Numbered from the stretch's first letter, positions 1 to 10,930 are shown. The stretch: 64,000 bases of DNA from Manis javanica (GCF_040802235.1 NC_133167.1:2701001-2765000); one strand, 5' to 3'. The notes: a model not told the origin generated them from the letters alone. Numbers and translations: made by a program.

Positions 1-960
1 TTTCCTTCTTCCTTTAAGAAGGTGTGGCTAGAACCATATCAGCATCTGCATTTGCATGTCTTTACTTCGCTTTTAAGCAATACTGTCCTCAAGATTAAGT
101 TATAATTAATGTCCCTAACTAGATTTTTCATTGGCTACTTCCAACCCATCTGTCCCCCTGACAAAGGCTCACTGGGAAGGACAAGAAAGACTAAATACAG
201 GTGACATACCTGACTGCTTGGGATAAAGGGCTAAAGAAACGCCAACTTCTGCAGTTCTGGTTGTCCTCTAGAACCTGCCTGTTTCTAACATAAACCGTCA
301 TTCAGGTGACATGTCTCCTGGCTTTTTCTGCCTGCTTTTCCACAGCTGGAGAGACACCCTGGAATGTCTTCCGATTGAGAACAAAATTGTCACCAGCCCA
401 ATACTTCCATCATTTCCTTTGCTGCTGTAATACCATTTCCTTTGGATACCATTTTTCAAAAGCTAATGATCTAAAACTTTCAGATGAAAAATTTGACCTC
501 AGCACAGTTCTAGCTTGAGGCCAAGATGCTAAAACTTAAGAATACCTCCCCACTAGTACTTTTTGCCGTTTTTAACCCAGGTCCCTGTATAGCTAGCTTC
601 TCACACCATCTTCTGTGTATTCCCCCAGACTGCTAAGATTTTATTTTCTATTATCTGAACCATAAAAACAACATATTGAATATGATCTTCTGAATTGTAC
701 TGTCATGTGACTTATTGTACAGACACACACACACAGCCTAATCCCTTTAAGAAAAACTGGTGTAAACGCTTCAAAAGATAGTTTTATTACACATTAGTGT
801 TCACAAGCTCCCAGAATTTCAAATCTGAAGACGTCTCCCCACAACTCCCGTGCTTTTTTAAGGACTGTGGACCCTGGGGCAATGGGACCCAGCTGGGCTG
901 TTGAAGGCTACTTGGCTGTTAGAAGCAGTCATCAAAGAAACCCTAGTTTTCCTTTTGGAG

Positions 961-1100
961 ATGATGAAAACATTTTTATCTTGAGTGTGGTGATGGTTTC
1001 AGGGGTGTATACATGTAAAGACTGAAGAAACTGCCTAAGTTAAATATGTACCCTTGAGTATATGCAAATTACACCTCAATAAAGTTGACAAAAATGTGAA
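961..1100 (+). mobile_element. L1 3' end fragment
   Basis: Reads GTGGTGATGGTTTCAGGGGTG, then ...AATTACACCTCAATAAAGTTGAC. This is the typical end of an old mammalian L1 3' UTR, with its AATAAA signal, in plus orientation. Highly 5'-truncated and diverged. Confidence 0.75.
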
Positions 1101-2184
1101 AACCAGCACTCGTTTCATTCCTCCTCTGCAAGCCACCTCCTCAAGGACCAGCACAGCTAGCTGCAGGGACCATGACCATCCAACTCAGATCTTCTCAGAT
1201 TTACCCAGGGCAGGGACCTAGTTCCATCTGCAAAGTAACCTCAGCAGGGGGAGGTCTGGGGTGGGAATAGCGCTCAGCCCACAAGCTACCCGAGACGGCA
1301 GCCCCATCCAGAGCCAGGCGCTCTTGCTCAGCCCCCACCTAGAATGATCTTGCAGGATCTGGATCGTGAAGCAGTGTTTGCCTCCACAGCCATCAGACTT
1401 GAGCACATCAGCCCTGTCACACCATCAGGGTCACCTAATCACAGGCCGAGATAAGCACCCATCACAAACTCCACTTGGTTTTTATCTTCCAGCTGACCTT
1501 GGCAATACAAATACGACAAAAAGTAAAAAAGCAGTGTATGTAAAGCCATTTAGCAGGTATTACCCTAAGAAAGTCACAATAGTAAGCCCCATGGGAAAGC
1601 AGAGCCAGGGTGCATGCCTGGGGCACATGCAGCTCCCCAAAGCCCTGCACTGTAGCGGCTGCTCAGAGGGTCCTGGCAAGGCTCACCCCTAGACTTTCTT
1701 CTATGTCACTGAAGTGTGAGGACTCTCCTTCATTCTTTTATACACCTACTACTCCACACTGAATTCTCTATGCCCCATGTCAATTCCACTTAGAGCCCGA
1801 GTCCTGGCTCACCACCTTCAACAAGTCTGGGGCCCTTAGTAAAACATACCAGACACCGACAGTGCCAGGTATATACGAAAATAACACTGGTGCTTTGTTT
1901 TTCATGGAAGGTAATACAACACTTACTTTCCTAGCATTCTAAGAAATCTAAGTGTATAAAGATCATCTATTTTTCCATCATCTGTATCACTACCGCAGGC
2001 CACTACAGGGATAAACCATTCCTAATTTAGGAATGTTTCCATAGCTGTTAAATTAACTCTATACAAAGAGACTTGAACAGAAATAATTATTCAAATGATC
2101 AAGAGGGATGCAGAACACCCGCAGCTGCTTCAGAATTCTCTTTTCCTTCAATATGCTTCACCCCTTGAAGACTTCATTTAAAAC

Positions 2185-2355
2185 TCAACTTTCCCTTTGC
2201 TGCAAATTACACTCTAAGGCAGCATTTTCGGTAACATACCAGCTATGTTGAATAGCATGGTCAAGTCTCTTAATCCACAAGTCATAATTGGCCCATTTAA
2301 GTTCCTCCTCTGGGTGGGACTTGCTTTCAGACAGTTCAAAGAAGATTCTTAAGGG
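2185..2355 (-). pseudogene. Unassigned coding-like frame, possible processed-pseudogene remnant
   Basis: The minus strand holds 56 open codons ending in TGA at 2187-2185. The middle reads SESKSHPEEELKWANYDLW, followed by IKRLDHAIQHSWYVTENAAL. The mix of charged, aromatic and Trp residues looks like real protein rather than random translation. The frame is closed upstream by a TAG at 2358-2356 and has no Met. AT-rich, 3'-UTR-like sequence follows on the minus strand. I do not recognise the family. It could be the 3' end of a decayed retrocopy, a terminal exon of an unannotated minus-strand transcript, or chance. No poly(A) tail or target-site duplication was found. Confidence 0.3.
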
Positions 2356-3105
2356 CTATTTGCTGGTGTCATCACCAAGCAGTATTTACTCAGCATTCCT
2401 ACCTGCAGTGGCAAAATCAGGCCATGTAACCTGTGCAAGGACGCTAGGGGCCAGTCAGCTCATGGGGTGGGGAATTCCTCCTTTACAATTCTTTCTGCCA
2501 TGGAAAAGTCCCAATCTAAGTGTAAAAAAAGGAACTGCAGGTCACTAAGGGACATCCAACTTCTCCAGTCACGGAGGACCAGATCAGGACACAAAGAAGT
2601 CCACACCCCATCCTCCTCCTTCAGAAGGCCAGGTCCCAGGAACCTCCCACCTGACACACAGGTCACCCTGGTGGGCTGAGCCCAACCCTATTATTCCCAG
2701 CACTGGACCTGCCCCTCCTGTCCTTCCTACCACCCGAAGGGCAGGTACGGTACGTCCGGTGGAGGTCCTCACGTCCCACACCACCCGGCCTCGTGATTTG
2801 TCTCTGAACATCTCTCCCACCTGCACCATCCCCCCCCTGTCTTCATTCCCTTACCCGGCCATCAGTCCTCTGCAGGGGGCAAGCCGGCCTCCCCGCTCCT
2901 CAACACCACCCTGCTCATTTCTGGAAGCTTCTGTTCAATCTGATATCCAGGTCTGGAATGACCACCTAATCCTACTCCTTCCTTAGAATAACAGACTCCT
3001 ATCCAGCTTCCAACACCTCCTCCGAGGAGTCTTCTCCCGCCACTCTAGGCCTTCCTGACCCGACTCCAGCGCCAGACGGAAATCAGAGAGGCCGGCCCAA
3101 CCCCC

Positions 3106-3210
3106 TCCTGTGACAGATGAGGAAACTGAGCCCCAGGGAGGGCAGCGCCACACCCAAGATTACACAGCAGCGGAACCGGGTCTAGAACCCAAGACCGGCC
3201 GTCCTGATCG
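3106..3210 (-). repeat. MIR SINE
   Basis: Contains ACAGATGAGGAAACTGAG followed by an ACACAGCAG-like block and AGAACCCAAGACCGG. This is the core and distal part of the ancient MIR element in reverse orientation. Confidence 0.75.
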
Positions 3211-4310
3211 CTCCAAGATGTCCTCCCCCCGTCGGTCCCCGGCAACCTCCTCCCAGCTCGCCGGCGGCCTCCGGCCGTGGGGACGCTGCAGGCACGCCGG
3301 CGGGCAGGGAGCCGCGCTCCTGCTCAGCCTCGCGCCCCCAGGCCCAGCCGGGCGCCCAGCGCAGTCAGGATGCGACCGCCCGCGCCGGGCTGGTGACCTT
3401 GGGCCGGCCCTCGGCGCTCCGCTTCCTCCGGACAATGCGGCCGGCAGCTCCCCGCGCCGGCGGGCGCGGGCGAGGCCGTGAGTGCCCGGCACAGGCCGGT
3501 GCTCGGTGCGGCCGCCCCTCGAGCCCCGCCGCGGCCGGCGCCCCGGCCCGGCCCTGCCCACTCACACCCCGGCTCCGCGCCCCGGTCCGCGCCCGGCAGA
3601 GCCCGCCCGGCTCCCGGCGACCAGCGGTGAGGGGTGTGCGGCCTGAGGCTCCCCGGCGCCGTCCGCCCGCTGCGCCGACGCCCCGGGAGCCGAGCCGCCC
3701 CTCACCTGGGCACCCTGAGACCGGCGAGGCAGGCCAGGCGCCCACACCGTGCCCGGCCGGCCCGCGGCGGCGAGACGCAGCCCCTCACGGCCGCACCGGC
3801 TTGGGGCGGCGGGACCGGAAGTGGCGGGGCGGGGACTCGGCTGCTCTCGCTTGCGGCGGCCGCGAGGGCAAAGGCGCTTTAAAAAAAAAAAAACTCAAAG
3901 CCCCGAAGAACCTTATTTGGAGCCCGACACGCGAATAGCGTTGAACGGCTGGCTGCTCGGGCTTCGCTCATTGGCAGAGGGCGAGGCCAGGGGCGGGCAC
4001 GGTTCTCGCGGCCGTCGCTGACTGGCGAGTGGAGGCCGGGGGCGGGGGCGGGGCGGGGTCGCTCCGTCTGGCTCAGAGTCTGCGCACAGCAGCGCTCTGG
4101 GCTCTGCGCCGCGTCGGGCCTCCATTCATTCTGCGGTGCGCAGGACCTGGGCTGCGGCCCTCGCTGCTTTGCGCAGTCTGGCCTGGAGGAGCGGCCAGGC
4201 CCCGGCTGACCGCCTTGATGACGGGCCGCCCCGCCTGCAGTACGGGGGCGGGGCGGGCAGGGCCGCCCGACGTGCGCGCAGCCTCGAGCCCAGGTGTGCA
4301 GGAAGGGAGC
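3180..4310 (-). promoter_or_regulatory. UBE2F: CpG-island promoter, probably of UBE2F (minus strand)
   Basis: About 1.1 kb of very GC-rich, CpG-dense DNA without a TATA box. Reading leftward (minus strand) it has GC boxes at 4037-4060, a CCAAT box (ATTGG on plus, 3970-3974), a 13-bp poly(dA:dT) tract at 3881-3893 and a CCGGAAGTG ETS site at 3815-3823. A consensus splice donor follows at 3705. This is the usual layout of a housekeeping promoter. UBE2F, which encodes a NEDD8-conjugating E2, lies directly downstream of RAMP1 on the same strand in human, so synteny points to it. No UBE2F coding exon is inside the window, so the gene name is inferred. A divergent plus-strand transcript is possible: a GTGAGT donor is also present near 3479 on the plus strand. 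Confidence 0.6.
3706..3825 (-). other. UBE2F: Putative UBE2F exon 1 (5' UTR)
   Basis: Predicted non-coding first exon. The minus strand reads GTGCCCAG|GTGAGG at 3706/3705, a near-perfect donor, about 110 bp downstream of the ETS site taken as the initiation region. The start coordinate is only an estimate. No start codon with a conserved E2 reading frame is present, as expected because I recall the UBE2F start codon lying in a later exon. Positions 1-3705 would then be intron 1, leaving the window on the left. Confidence 0.45.
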
Positions 4311-4577
4311 TTAATGGCCACATTTGCAAAATATTTACTTTAAAAAGCTGTTTAAAATTGTTCTGTTTCTAGCCTGAGTACAAATTCTCATGGCTGTTTG
4401 TGTTCCCGTGCGATTGTTAATAGACGCCCTGGGCAGGGGTCAGGCAAGGCTCCGGGAGGGGTGGGCCATCTGAAAGACGAGGTTCGCGTGGAGCGGCTGA
4501 GGAGCCAAGGAGTTAGGATTTCATTTCCAGAGCACCATTAAAGGTTTTAAACAATATAGTGTCTAAGGTTTCTTTCT

Positions 4578-4591
4578 AAAAGAGGCTTCTG
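4578..4591 (+). repeat. Left target-site duplication
   Basis: AAAAGAGGCTTCTG, identical to 5352-5365, bounding the retroposon at 4592-5350. Confidence 0.85.
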
Positions 4592-5350
4592 CTACAGGGC
4601 ATACATCTGCAAAGAAGTAAAAAGCTAACCTTTTCAAGGATTATTTCTTCTCTCTCATTTACCAACTTTACATTTCCCTGTATGGCCCCGGAAGATGACT
4701 GGTTAGCCAGAGACGGGTAAGATTCCTCAAGGGAGGAACAACCTAAGACAGGCACAGTCGCAGGGGGGCCATCAGGTGAGAATTTGGGGATCAACAGAGG
4801 TGAGGCTTAGAACCTCCCCCCCCCCCCCCCCCGTTTTGAGAGAAATCTGCATCCGTGGATGTTTTGTTGCCCTTGTCTAGCTTGGATTAACACTTAGTCT
4901 ATCATCTACATTTGCCCTCTTACAGCACTAAATTATGTTTTCTACCTTTATCTTGCATCTACCTACCACTTCAGCATTTTATTTAAAAACTAAATTAATA
5001 ATAATAATAATAAGGTAGAAATGTGGGATTCACATATAAATCAATTATAAAATCAAACAAATAATCATATCTGACCTGATTGTTTATAGTTCATGATGCG
5101 TGATCAAAACCGAAAGTTTCTGTGATGACTGCCCTTGTACTGCTCACCATGTAAGAACTTGTTCGTTATGCTTCAGAAGATTGGAGACTGTTGAGAATTA
5201 GGCTTGGGGTTGATTAATGATTGTGCATTGAGTCCCTTATACAGAATTTTATTGTTGTTAACAACCATTTGATCAACAAATATGAGAGATGGCCTCTCAA
5301 AAAAAAAAAAAAAAAAAAGAAGGGATCCAAAAGAAACAAAAAAAATAAAA
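4592..5350 (+). mobile_element. Full poly(A) retroposon, about 760 bp, with 14-bp target-site duplication
   Basis: Flanked by the direct repeat AAAAGAGGCTTCTG at 4578-4591 and 5352-5365. The 5' break point, TCT/AAAAGA, fits L1-endonuclease cutting. The insert contains a 17-bp C run (4816-4832), a short (AAT)n tract near 4995-5012 and the distal motif ATTTGATCAACAAATATGAGAG. It ends in an A-rich tail: a 19-A run, then GAAGGGATCC and further A-rich sequence. It has no long open frame and no tRNA-like or 7SL-like head. It was probably mobilised in trans by L1, or is an unusual L1 3' piece. From memory it resembles an abundant family in pangolins, which is not certain. Confidence 0.8.
4816..4832 (+). 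repeat. Poly-C tract (17 C)
   Basis: Uninterrupted run of 17 cytosines inside the retroposon. It is likely unstable in length and a sequencing-error hotspot. Confidence 0.95.
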
Positions 5351-5351
5351 T

Positions 5352-5365
5352 AAAAGAGGCTTCTG
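5352..5365 (+). repeat. Right target-site duplication
   Basis: Second copy of AAAAGAGGCTTCTG, immediately after the A-rich tail of the retroposon. Confidence 0.85.
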
Positions 5366-5895
5366 GCTCCAAATGAGCTGGTGGTAGGGGAGCCAGGAGG
5401 AGACGGGACTCAGGAACACCAATGAATAAAAACGGAAGGTATTCTGATTGGGAGCAGTTTTCTCCTTCCTCACCTGGCCAAAGTCCTAAGCTTTCCTAAG
5501 CTTAGAAACCACTTGCTCAGAGAGGCCCGGAAGTCGGGTGCAGGTGGCTCCTCTGTTCTCCCCCTTTCAGGTGCTCAAGACTTACTGTCATTGCCTGTTT
5601 CCCTCAGCCCAGCTCGTCAGGCCCGCTGGTGTTCGGCTCCCCCAGCCTGACACGGCAGGTGGTCAGAACTCATCTGCTTGATAAGCATTGCATGACCTTG
5701 TCGCAGCAGTCCTGGCGAGAGGAGATAAGACCTCGAGGCAAAGCCGTCGGTGAAGGCACAGCTGGAATTTCTTACTAAGGGGCCACTCTCTACAGGACCG
5801 GCTGCAGCTCACAGGGGCCCACACGTCACCCCTGTGGGTAAATGAAGCAATTTCTACCTCCATTTCTTGAGTTGACTTGTGCCTTCACCTGAGGC
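5366..5895. other. Unique intergenic stretch, nothing recognised
   Basis: Mixed-composition sequence between the retroposon and a MIR. No exon, RNA gene or recognisable repeat seen. Confidence 0.5.
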
Positions 5896-6525
5896 TTATT
5901 TAGGGCTTACTAGGTTTTTAACTCATGTAATCATCACAACATCACAAAACTGGCATTTTACCACAGTAGGCCCCCCTTTATCTGCAGTTTGCTATCCCCA
6001 GTTTCAGTTACTCTCTGTCATCTGTGATAAGAAGGAGATGATCCTCCTGACATACAGTCAGAAGGTCAGCAGTAGCCCAATGCTACATCCTAATTCCTGT
6101 GTCATTCACCTCATTTTATCTCATCACATAGGTGTTCTATCATTTCATGTTAACAGAAAGATCAGTGAGTACCCTACAATAAGATAGTTTGAGAGACCAC
6201 ATTCACATAACTTTTATTAAACTATATTGTTAAAATTGTTCTATTCTATTATTGTTAATTTGTTACTGTGTCTAATTTATAGTTAAACTTTATCCTAGCT
6301 ATGAAAAACATAGTATCTGTAGGATTCAGTACTATCTTTAGTTTCAGTATCCACTGGGGGGCTTGGAATGTATCCCTTGCAGATAAGGGGGGATTACTGT
6401 ATCCTCACTTTACAGATAAGGAAACTGATGCACGGAATTTAAGTAGTCTTCTGGACATGGCAGAGTTGGGATTCGCCCTCAACCAATGCACCATGCCCCT
6501 TAGGCAGTTGGTGGTGCCAGCAGCC
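5896..6525 (-). repeat. MIR SINE split by a Tigger insertion
   Basis: The left part (5896-5963) and the right part (6400-6525, CTTTACAGATAAGGAAACTGATG...) are consecutive pieces of one reverse-oriented MIR. They are separated by the DNA transposon at 5964-6399, showing that the MIR is the older element. Confidence 0.65.
5964..6399. mobile_element. Tigger-type non-autonomous DNA transposon (Tc1/mariner superfamily)
   Basis: Terminal inverted repeats are visible: CAGTAGGCCCCCCTTTATC at the left and GATAAGGGGGGATTACTG at the right. The internal end TATCCACTGGGGGGCTTGGAATGTATCCC matches Tigger1-class elements as remembered. At about 436 bp it cannot encode a transposase, so it is an internally deleted copy. 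The expected TA flank is clear only on the right. Confidence 0.8.
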
Positions 6526-8967
6526 AGGAAAGGGGTTCATCCGCATGCTTGCTGGAGAAGTAATTTGTCATCGTTCAGGCTTTATTTGTCATCAAACAGA
6601 TACAGAAGACTGGAGTGCTCACAGAACCTCAGGAGCCCCGCTCATGGAACCTAGGACCTTCACCTCAGTGGCTCCATCCGAGTCTGGGCCTCTGACGCTG
6701 GCCTTGTCCTCCCTGACGCCTCCGTGGAGTCGAGGCCTGGCCCCAGACACACCTTTACGATTCAGGCCACAGAGCGGACTGCCCCTTCCCTCCTGACTTC
6801 ACATTCTCTAGGAGGATTGACCAGGCTCAGATCATGCGCCCACCTGTGTGTGTGTGTCGGTGGGGTGCAGGGTGGTGTCGGAGGCGGGGGGTGTGGGTGT
6901 TCAACTGTGAGCCTCATGGGGGTGCTGATGCCAGAGGAAGAGCAGGGAGAGACGATTCACCAGGGGTCCTTCCCACCTCCTATACCACGACCCCAGGAAG
7001 TTCATCCCAGGGCTTCCAGCTGGGCAGGTGTCCCCTATCTTGTTTTCAGCCATGCCTGCATCTAGACACAATTGCTCTGTCTGTCCCACAGACAGTCCGG
7101 GCCTGGTTCCAGGCTTGCTGACCTGGGTGACAGACTGCCAAGCCAGGGCTCTGGGCACTCCAGCCTGGGGCATTCTGCCAGTTAATTAACACTGCCTGGT
7201 GCAAGGGCCTAGGTACCTGCTGGGTTAGGGTATGGCCTCCTAGGCAGAAAACGTGCCCTGTGCCAGTAAAGCCCTGGGAGCATGCCTTCCTCAGCCACCC
7301 CACATCTCTCCCTGTTGCACTCACCAGTCCCAAGAACCCCCTCGAGCAGACATTGCTGCTCCGTGGTTTGGTGGAGGACTTCCCGGAGAGGTAAGCCTGC
7401 GGCCTGGAGGAGCTGGCACAGAGCCAGGCCCACTAGGTCAAATGCTCCTGCATGTGCCTTGAACACACTCTGTCCTGTGGACTCCAGGCCCTCCCGGGGT
7501 GAGACCTTAGTGGTTCCAGCCCCAGCCCCATGCACAGTTTGGGAAACAGCCCTGGCAACACTACATGTGGAGTAAATCTGGGAGGAAGGGTCTGACTCAC
7601 CCCCTGCTGGTACCTGTGCCAACTTGTTCTGTGTTGTTCCAGAGTGTGTATCTTGCCCTCCAGCCAGGCCCAGTTCTCCTGGTGAGCAAGGCCTAGGGCA
7701 CTGGAGAGCAGGCCTGGACATACACAGCTCTGTGTCCATACAGGGTCCTCTGAAATCTATTTAAATAAATCAACTATCTAATGAGCATCTACCAAGTGCA
7801 GAGTGCCAGGAGGGGACAGAACATATAAAGTGCAGACCCTGCCCTCCAAAAGCATGAGCTCCTCAGGGAACTAGTACTAGGTAACTCACTATAGGATGGG
7901 GGGCACAACTGTGACCCCTGAGTTCACTCCACACAGGGGAGAGCAGTCTCCATGGTCCCACTTGAGTTGAGAGACGATTGGGGGAAGGGGGACGAGGGAA
8001 CGCGTTGCCGACCGCAGAACTCGCCTTAGAATCCGACTGGGGAGACTGAGAACAGGATGCAACACACAGGGTCCTGCAGGTGCTTCTGCTGCTAAAAGTG
8101 AAGGTGGGCACATTGTTTGTAAGAAAAGCTTTATTGGGCCTTTCAGGGTGAAAGGCACCTTTTAGGGTGCCCTGGGTCTAATCTGGGGAAAGGAGGATGA
8201 GACACACATGAGACCAGAGGAGGAGAGGCTGGAAGTGGTTATCGGGAATGGGAGACGGTCTGAACCGAGACCCAGTGGCCCCCTGGGTGACCCAGCTCTG
8301 GGAGTGTCTGTGGTGGGAGAGAGAGATGGGGGCAGACTCCTGGCAGTGGGCCACGGAGGGGCTCAAATTGTGTTGGGGACAATGGTGATATAAGAGACTA
8401 TCCAGGCAGCCTTTAGCTTCTAAGTGGTATGACTTTAATTACACATCTGGTATGATTGACTTTGCTCTTGTGACTGGCCCCCACGGGAAACACCATGCTT
8501 CCTTTTATTCATTAGAAAAGTAATAGACCGGCTGTGACAACCATGCTGGAAAGAGACTGAGTCAGAGCCGCATTTTAAATATTATAGGAGACGATCTTCA
8601 TCATCCTCCCTAAAGCAGCACCGGGCACGTTTCAACCGGGGCTGCGCAGCGCCACCAGGTTGGAGACCCTGTGCCCGCAGCTTGTGAAGCACGCCCTCTG
8701 TGCCACCGCCCCTTCCTGCAGCCTGCACTCCCGTGACTCTCCCTCCTTCCCGGCTGCCGTCAGACCAGAGCTGGCAAAGCTCTGAGCAGCGCTGCCTCCC
8801 TCCAGACCCATTTATCTTTGCTTTCTTGCAGAAATGTATTGAAATCGCTTGCCTTTGCCACACTCCCTCCTGTTTTGCACCACATAGTTTTTCATATTAG
8901 TCACTAACTGAGGTCAATTCCTATTTTCACGTGTTTCGATGCTGCTGAGGAAATGTGCCACCTTTTA
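6526..8967. other. Intergenic stretch, mostly unique
   Basis: No exon or RNA gene recognised. It contains a GT/GGT-rich segment around 6845-6900 and a likely ancient SINE/L2 tail near 7765-7865 (GAGCATCTACCAAGTGCAGAG). Open frames here lack protein-like composition. Confidence 0.5.
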
Positions 8968-8996
8968 TAGTTCAGTTCTGGGAGAGAACTGAACTA
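8968..8996. repeat. Perfect 12-bp inverted repeat (hairpin)
   Basis: TAGTTCAGTTCT, a 5-nt spacer GGGAG, then AGAACTGAACTA: a perfect 12-bp stem. The arms contain AGTTCA/TGAACT, which resemble nuclear-receptor half-sites in inverted arrangement. Function unknown. Confidence 0.85.
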
Positions 8997-9023
8997 GTAG
9001 GGATGAGTGTGTGTGAGACCATA

Positions 9024-9765
9024 TACGGTAGGCTGAATCACAGCCCCCTAAAGATTTCCTTGTCCTAATTTCTGGAACCTGGGAATGTTACTTCACATAG
9101 TAAGAACTTTGCAGATATGACTAAGTTAGTGGGGAGTGCAAAGGACTGAATGTGTCCCCCCAAATTCCAATGTGTTGAAATCCTAGTTCCCAGTGTGATT
9201 TTTTTGGAGGTGGGGCCTATAGAAGGTGATTATAAGTGCCCTTATAAAAGAGGCCTGAGAAAGCCCTTCTGCCACATGAGGACATAGATAGAAGACAGCC
9301 ATCTATGAACCAGCAAGTGCACTCTCACCAGAAACCAAATCTGCCAGATCTTGATCTTGAACTTCCCACCCCCAGAACCGTGAGAAATGAACTTCCGCTG
9401 TTTGTATACCATCCAGTCTGCGTACTTTGTTACAGCAGCCCAAACAGACAGGGAGATTATCCCGGACTATCCAGGTGAGCCCACTGAGTCACAAGGGTCC
9501 CTGCAGGAGGGAGGCAGAGGACGGGAGCAGAGAAGGAGGTGTAGCTATGGAAGTGAGAGGTTGGAGTGACGTAAAGAAGGGGCCTGAGCCGGGGCGCAGG
9601 TGGCGTCTAGAAGCTGGAAAAGGCAAGGAGACGGATCCTGTGCTGAAGCCACCAGAAGGAACGTGGCCCTGCTGACACCCTGATGCTGGATTTCTGACTT
9701 TTGAAACTGCAAGAGGATAAATGTATGTCTTAAGCCACGGTTGGTTAGGGCTCCATAGGAAGCTA
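9024..9765 (+). mobile_element. Ancient MLT1-like MaLR LTR, interrupted by a younger LTR
   Basis: The left part (9024-9136: GGCTGAATCACAGCCCCCTAA..., TGCAGATATGACTAAG) and right part (9451-9765: ATTATCCCGGACTATCCAGG..., TCTAGAAGCTGG) form one LTR-like repeat. The same family recurs at 16985-17495 and 35575-35970. The family name is from memory and approximate. Confidence 0.6.
9137..9450 (+). mobile_element. MLT1A-like solo LTR (ERVL-MaLR) with 5-bp target duplication
   Basis: A 314-bp LTR starting TG and ending CA. It is flanked by GGGAG on both sides (9132-9136 and 9451-9455). The interior reads GGAGGTGGGGCCTATAGAAG, then CCCTTATAAAAGAGGCC, then CCACATGAGGACATAG, as in MLT1A-class LTRs. It is a solo LTR: no internal retroviral sequence adjoins it. 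It sits inside the older LTR at 9024-9765. Confidence 0.85.
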
Positions 9766-10459
9766 ACTCCCAGGGAATGGCTGCTGGGGGCTGGGGGCGC
9801 AGCCTGGGGGCTGGGCACTGAGGAGGCCTCGCTGGGGGTGAGCAGGGCACCATCAGCTTAGGGCTTGTCATGGCACGTTCACAGGGATTCAGGACACGGA
9901 ACCCATTGTTGCAGTGAAATACTGCTGCCTGAGTTTTACATCATATGGTACCTATGGCTTTTCTTGCTCCAAGTATCTGACATCCTCCACTTAAGTGAGT
10001 GTTGTGGGCAAAATGTCATGGAACAGTTCTCCCTTAAAAAAAAAAGAAACATGGTTGGAAGTGTGTATCCATTAGAGTCTGTGTAAACACTCCAGGGAGC
10101 GAGGCAGGAACATGATCAGAAGCACCCATCCGGTGTTCGGAACAACAGTCCAGGATGGCACCGTGATCTGCATCGCAGACTATGACCCCTGGGGCCACCC
10201 TGGCGTCACCCAAAGCAGTCACCTGGCATGTCAAGGCAATCCTACCTCTGGGTACAGACCCTCCCCCTGCAGCCACAGCTGTCTCTCTCTCTGGAGACCG
10301 GCTCAGGAACCAACATTCCAGTGACTTCTTTCCAAACCTTCATGATTAAAGTTCTACTCCAGACCTCTGGTGACAGTGATACTGGAATATCTATTTGTCA
10401 AGAGGAAGAGCTGCCATTCAGAGTGGACCTGGGCCACTGCTTGCTCTGCTGGCACAGGT
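9766..10459. other. Intergenic stretch, nothing recognised
   Basis: No exon, RNA gene or clear repeat seen. Confidence 0.45.
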
Positions 10460-10930
10460 GACCCAGCATAGGCCCCTTAGGAGGGCTATAAAAGTCCTAA
10501 AGCTTTCCCATCTTTTGACCCAGTAATTCCGCTCCAGGGAGTGGCCTAAGGAAGTAATCCAAAAGCAAAAAAAACCCTGGCACACAAATATCCATTGTGT
10601 ATGTAGGAACTCAAAACAACCTCTTGCTTAGTATTAGGGGAATGGTTGAATTACCATTTGTTTACTTACAGGGACACTACACAGTAAACTTGATCATTAT
10701 ACAGATTATGTAGAAACCTATTAAATGAAATAAGCAAGACTCAGTTTGTATAAATTCAATGAGTGCAATTCTGAAAAAGACGAATACATGGGCAGAGACT
10801 AGATGTAAATGAACAAAAAATGAATATAATTGGGAGTTTGAATGTTCTTTTTTTAAAAAATATTTATTTTGTTTATATAGTGTCTTATAATAATACAAAG
10901 GACTCTTTTAAATGCAACTGACCCTTAACT
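10460..10930 (+). mobile_element. Old L1/HAL1 3' fragment
   Basis: Contains TTTTGACCCAGTAATTCCGCTCC, ACACAAATATCCATTG and GGGGAATGGTTGAATTACC. These are diverged blocks of the 3' end of ORF2 of old L1/HAL1 elements in plus orientation. The AT-rich end near 10850-10900 may be its tail. Confidence 0.65.

Larger units (their letters stand above)
1..3180 (-). other. UBE2F: Putative UBE2F intron 1
   Basis: Left-edge region downstream (minus strand) of the CpG-island donor. No conserved UBE2F coding exon was found. It contains an L1 3' fragment (961-1100), an unassigned coding-like frame (2185-2355) and a MIR (3106-3210). The rest is unremarkable AT-rich sequence. Confidence 0.45.

Noticed and set aside
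3110-3938. Frames of 120-181 codons in the UBE2F-side CpG island
   Set aside because: GC-driven low-complexity frames within a promoter and 5' UTR region.
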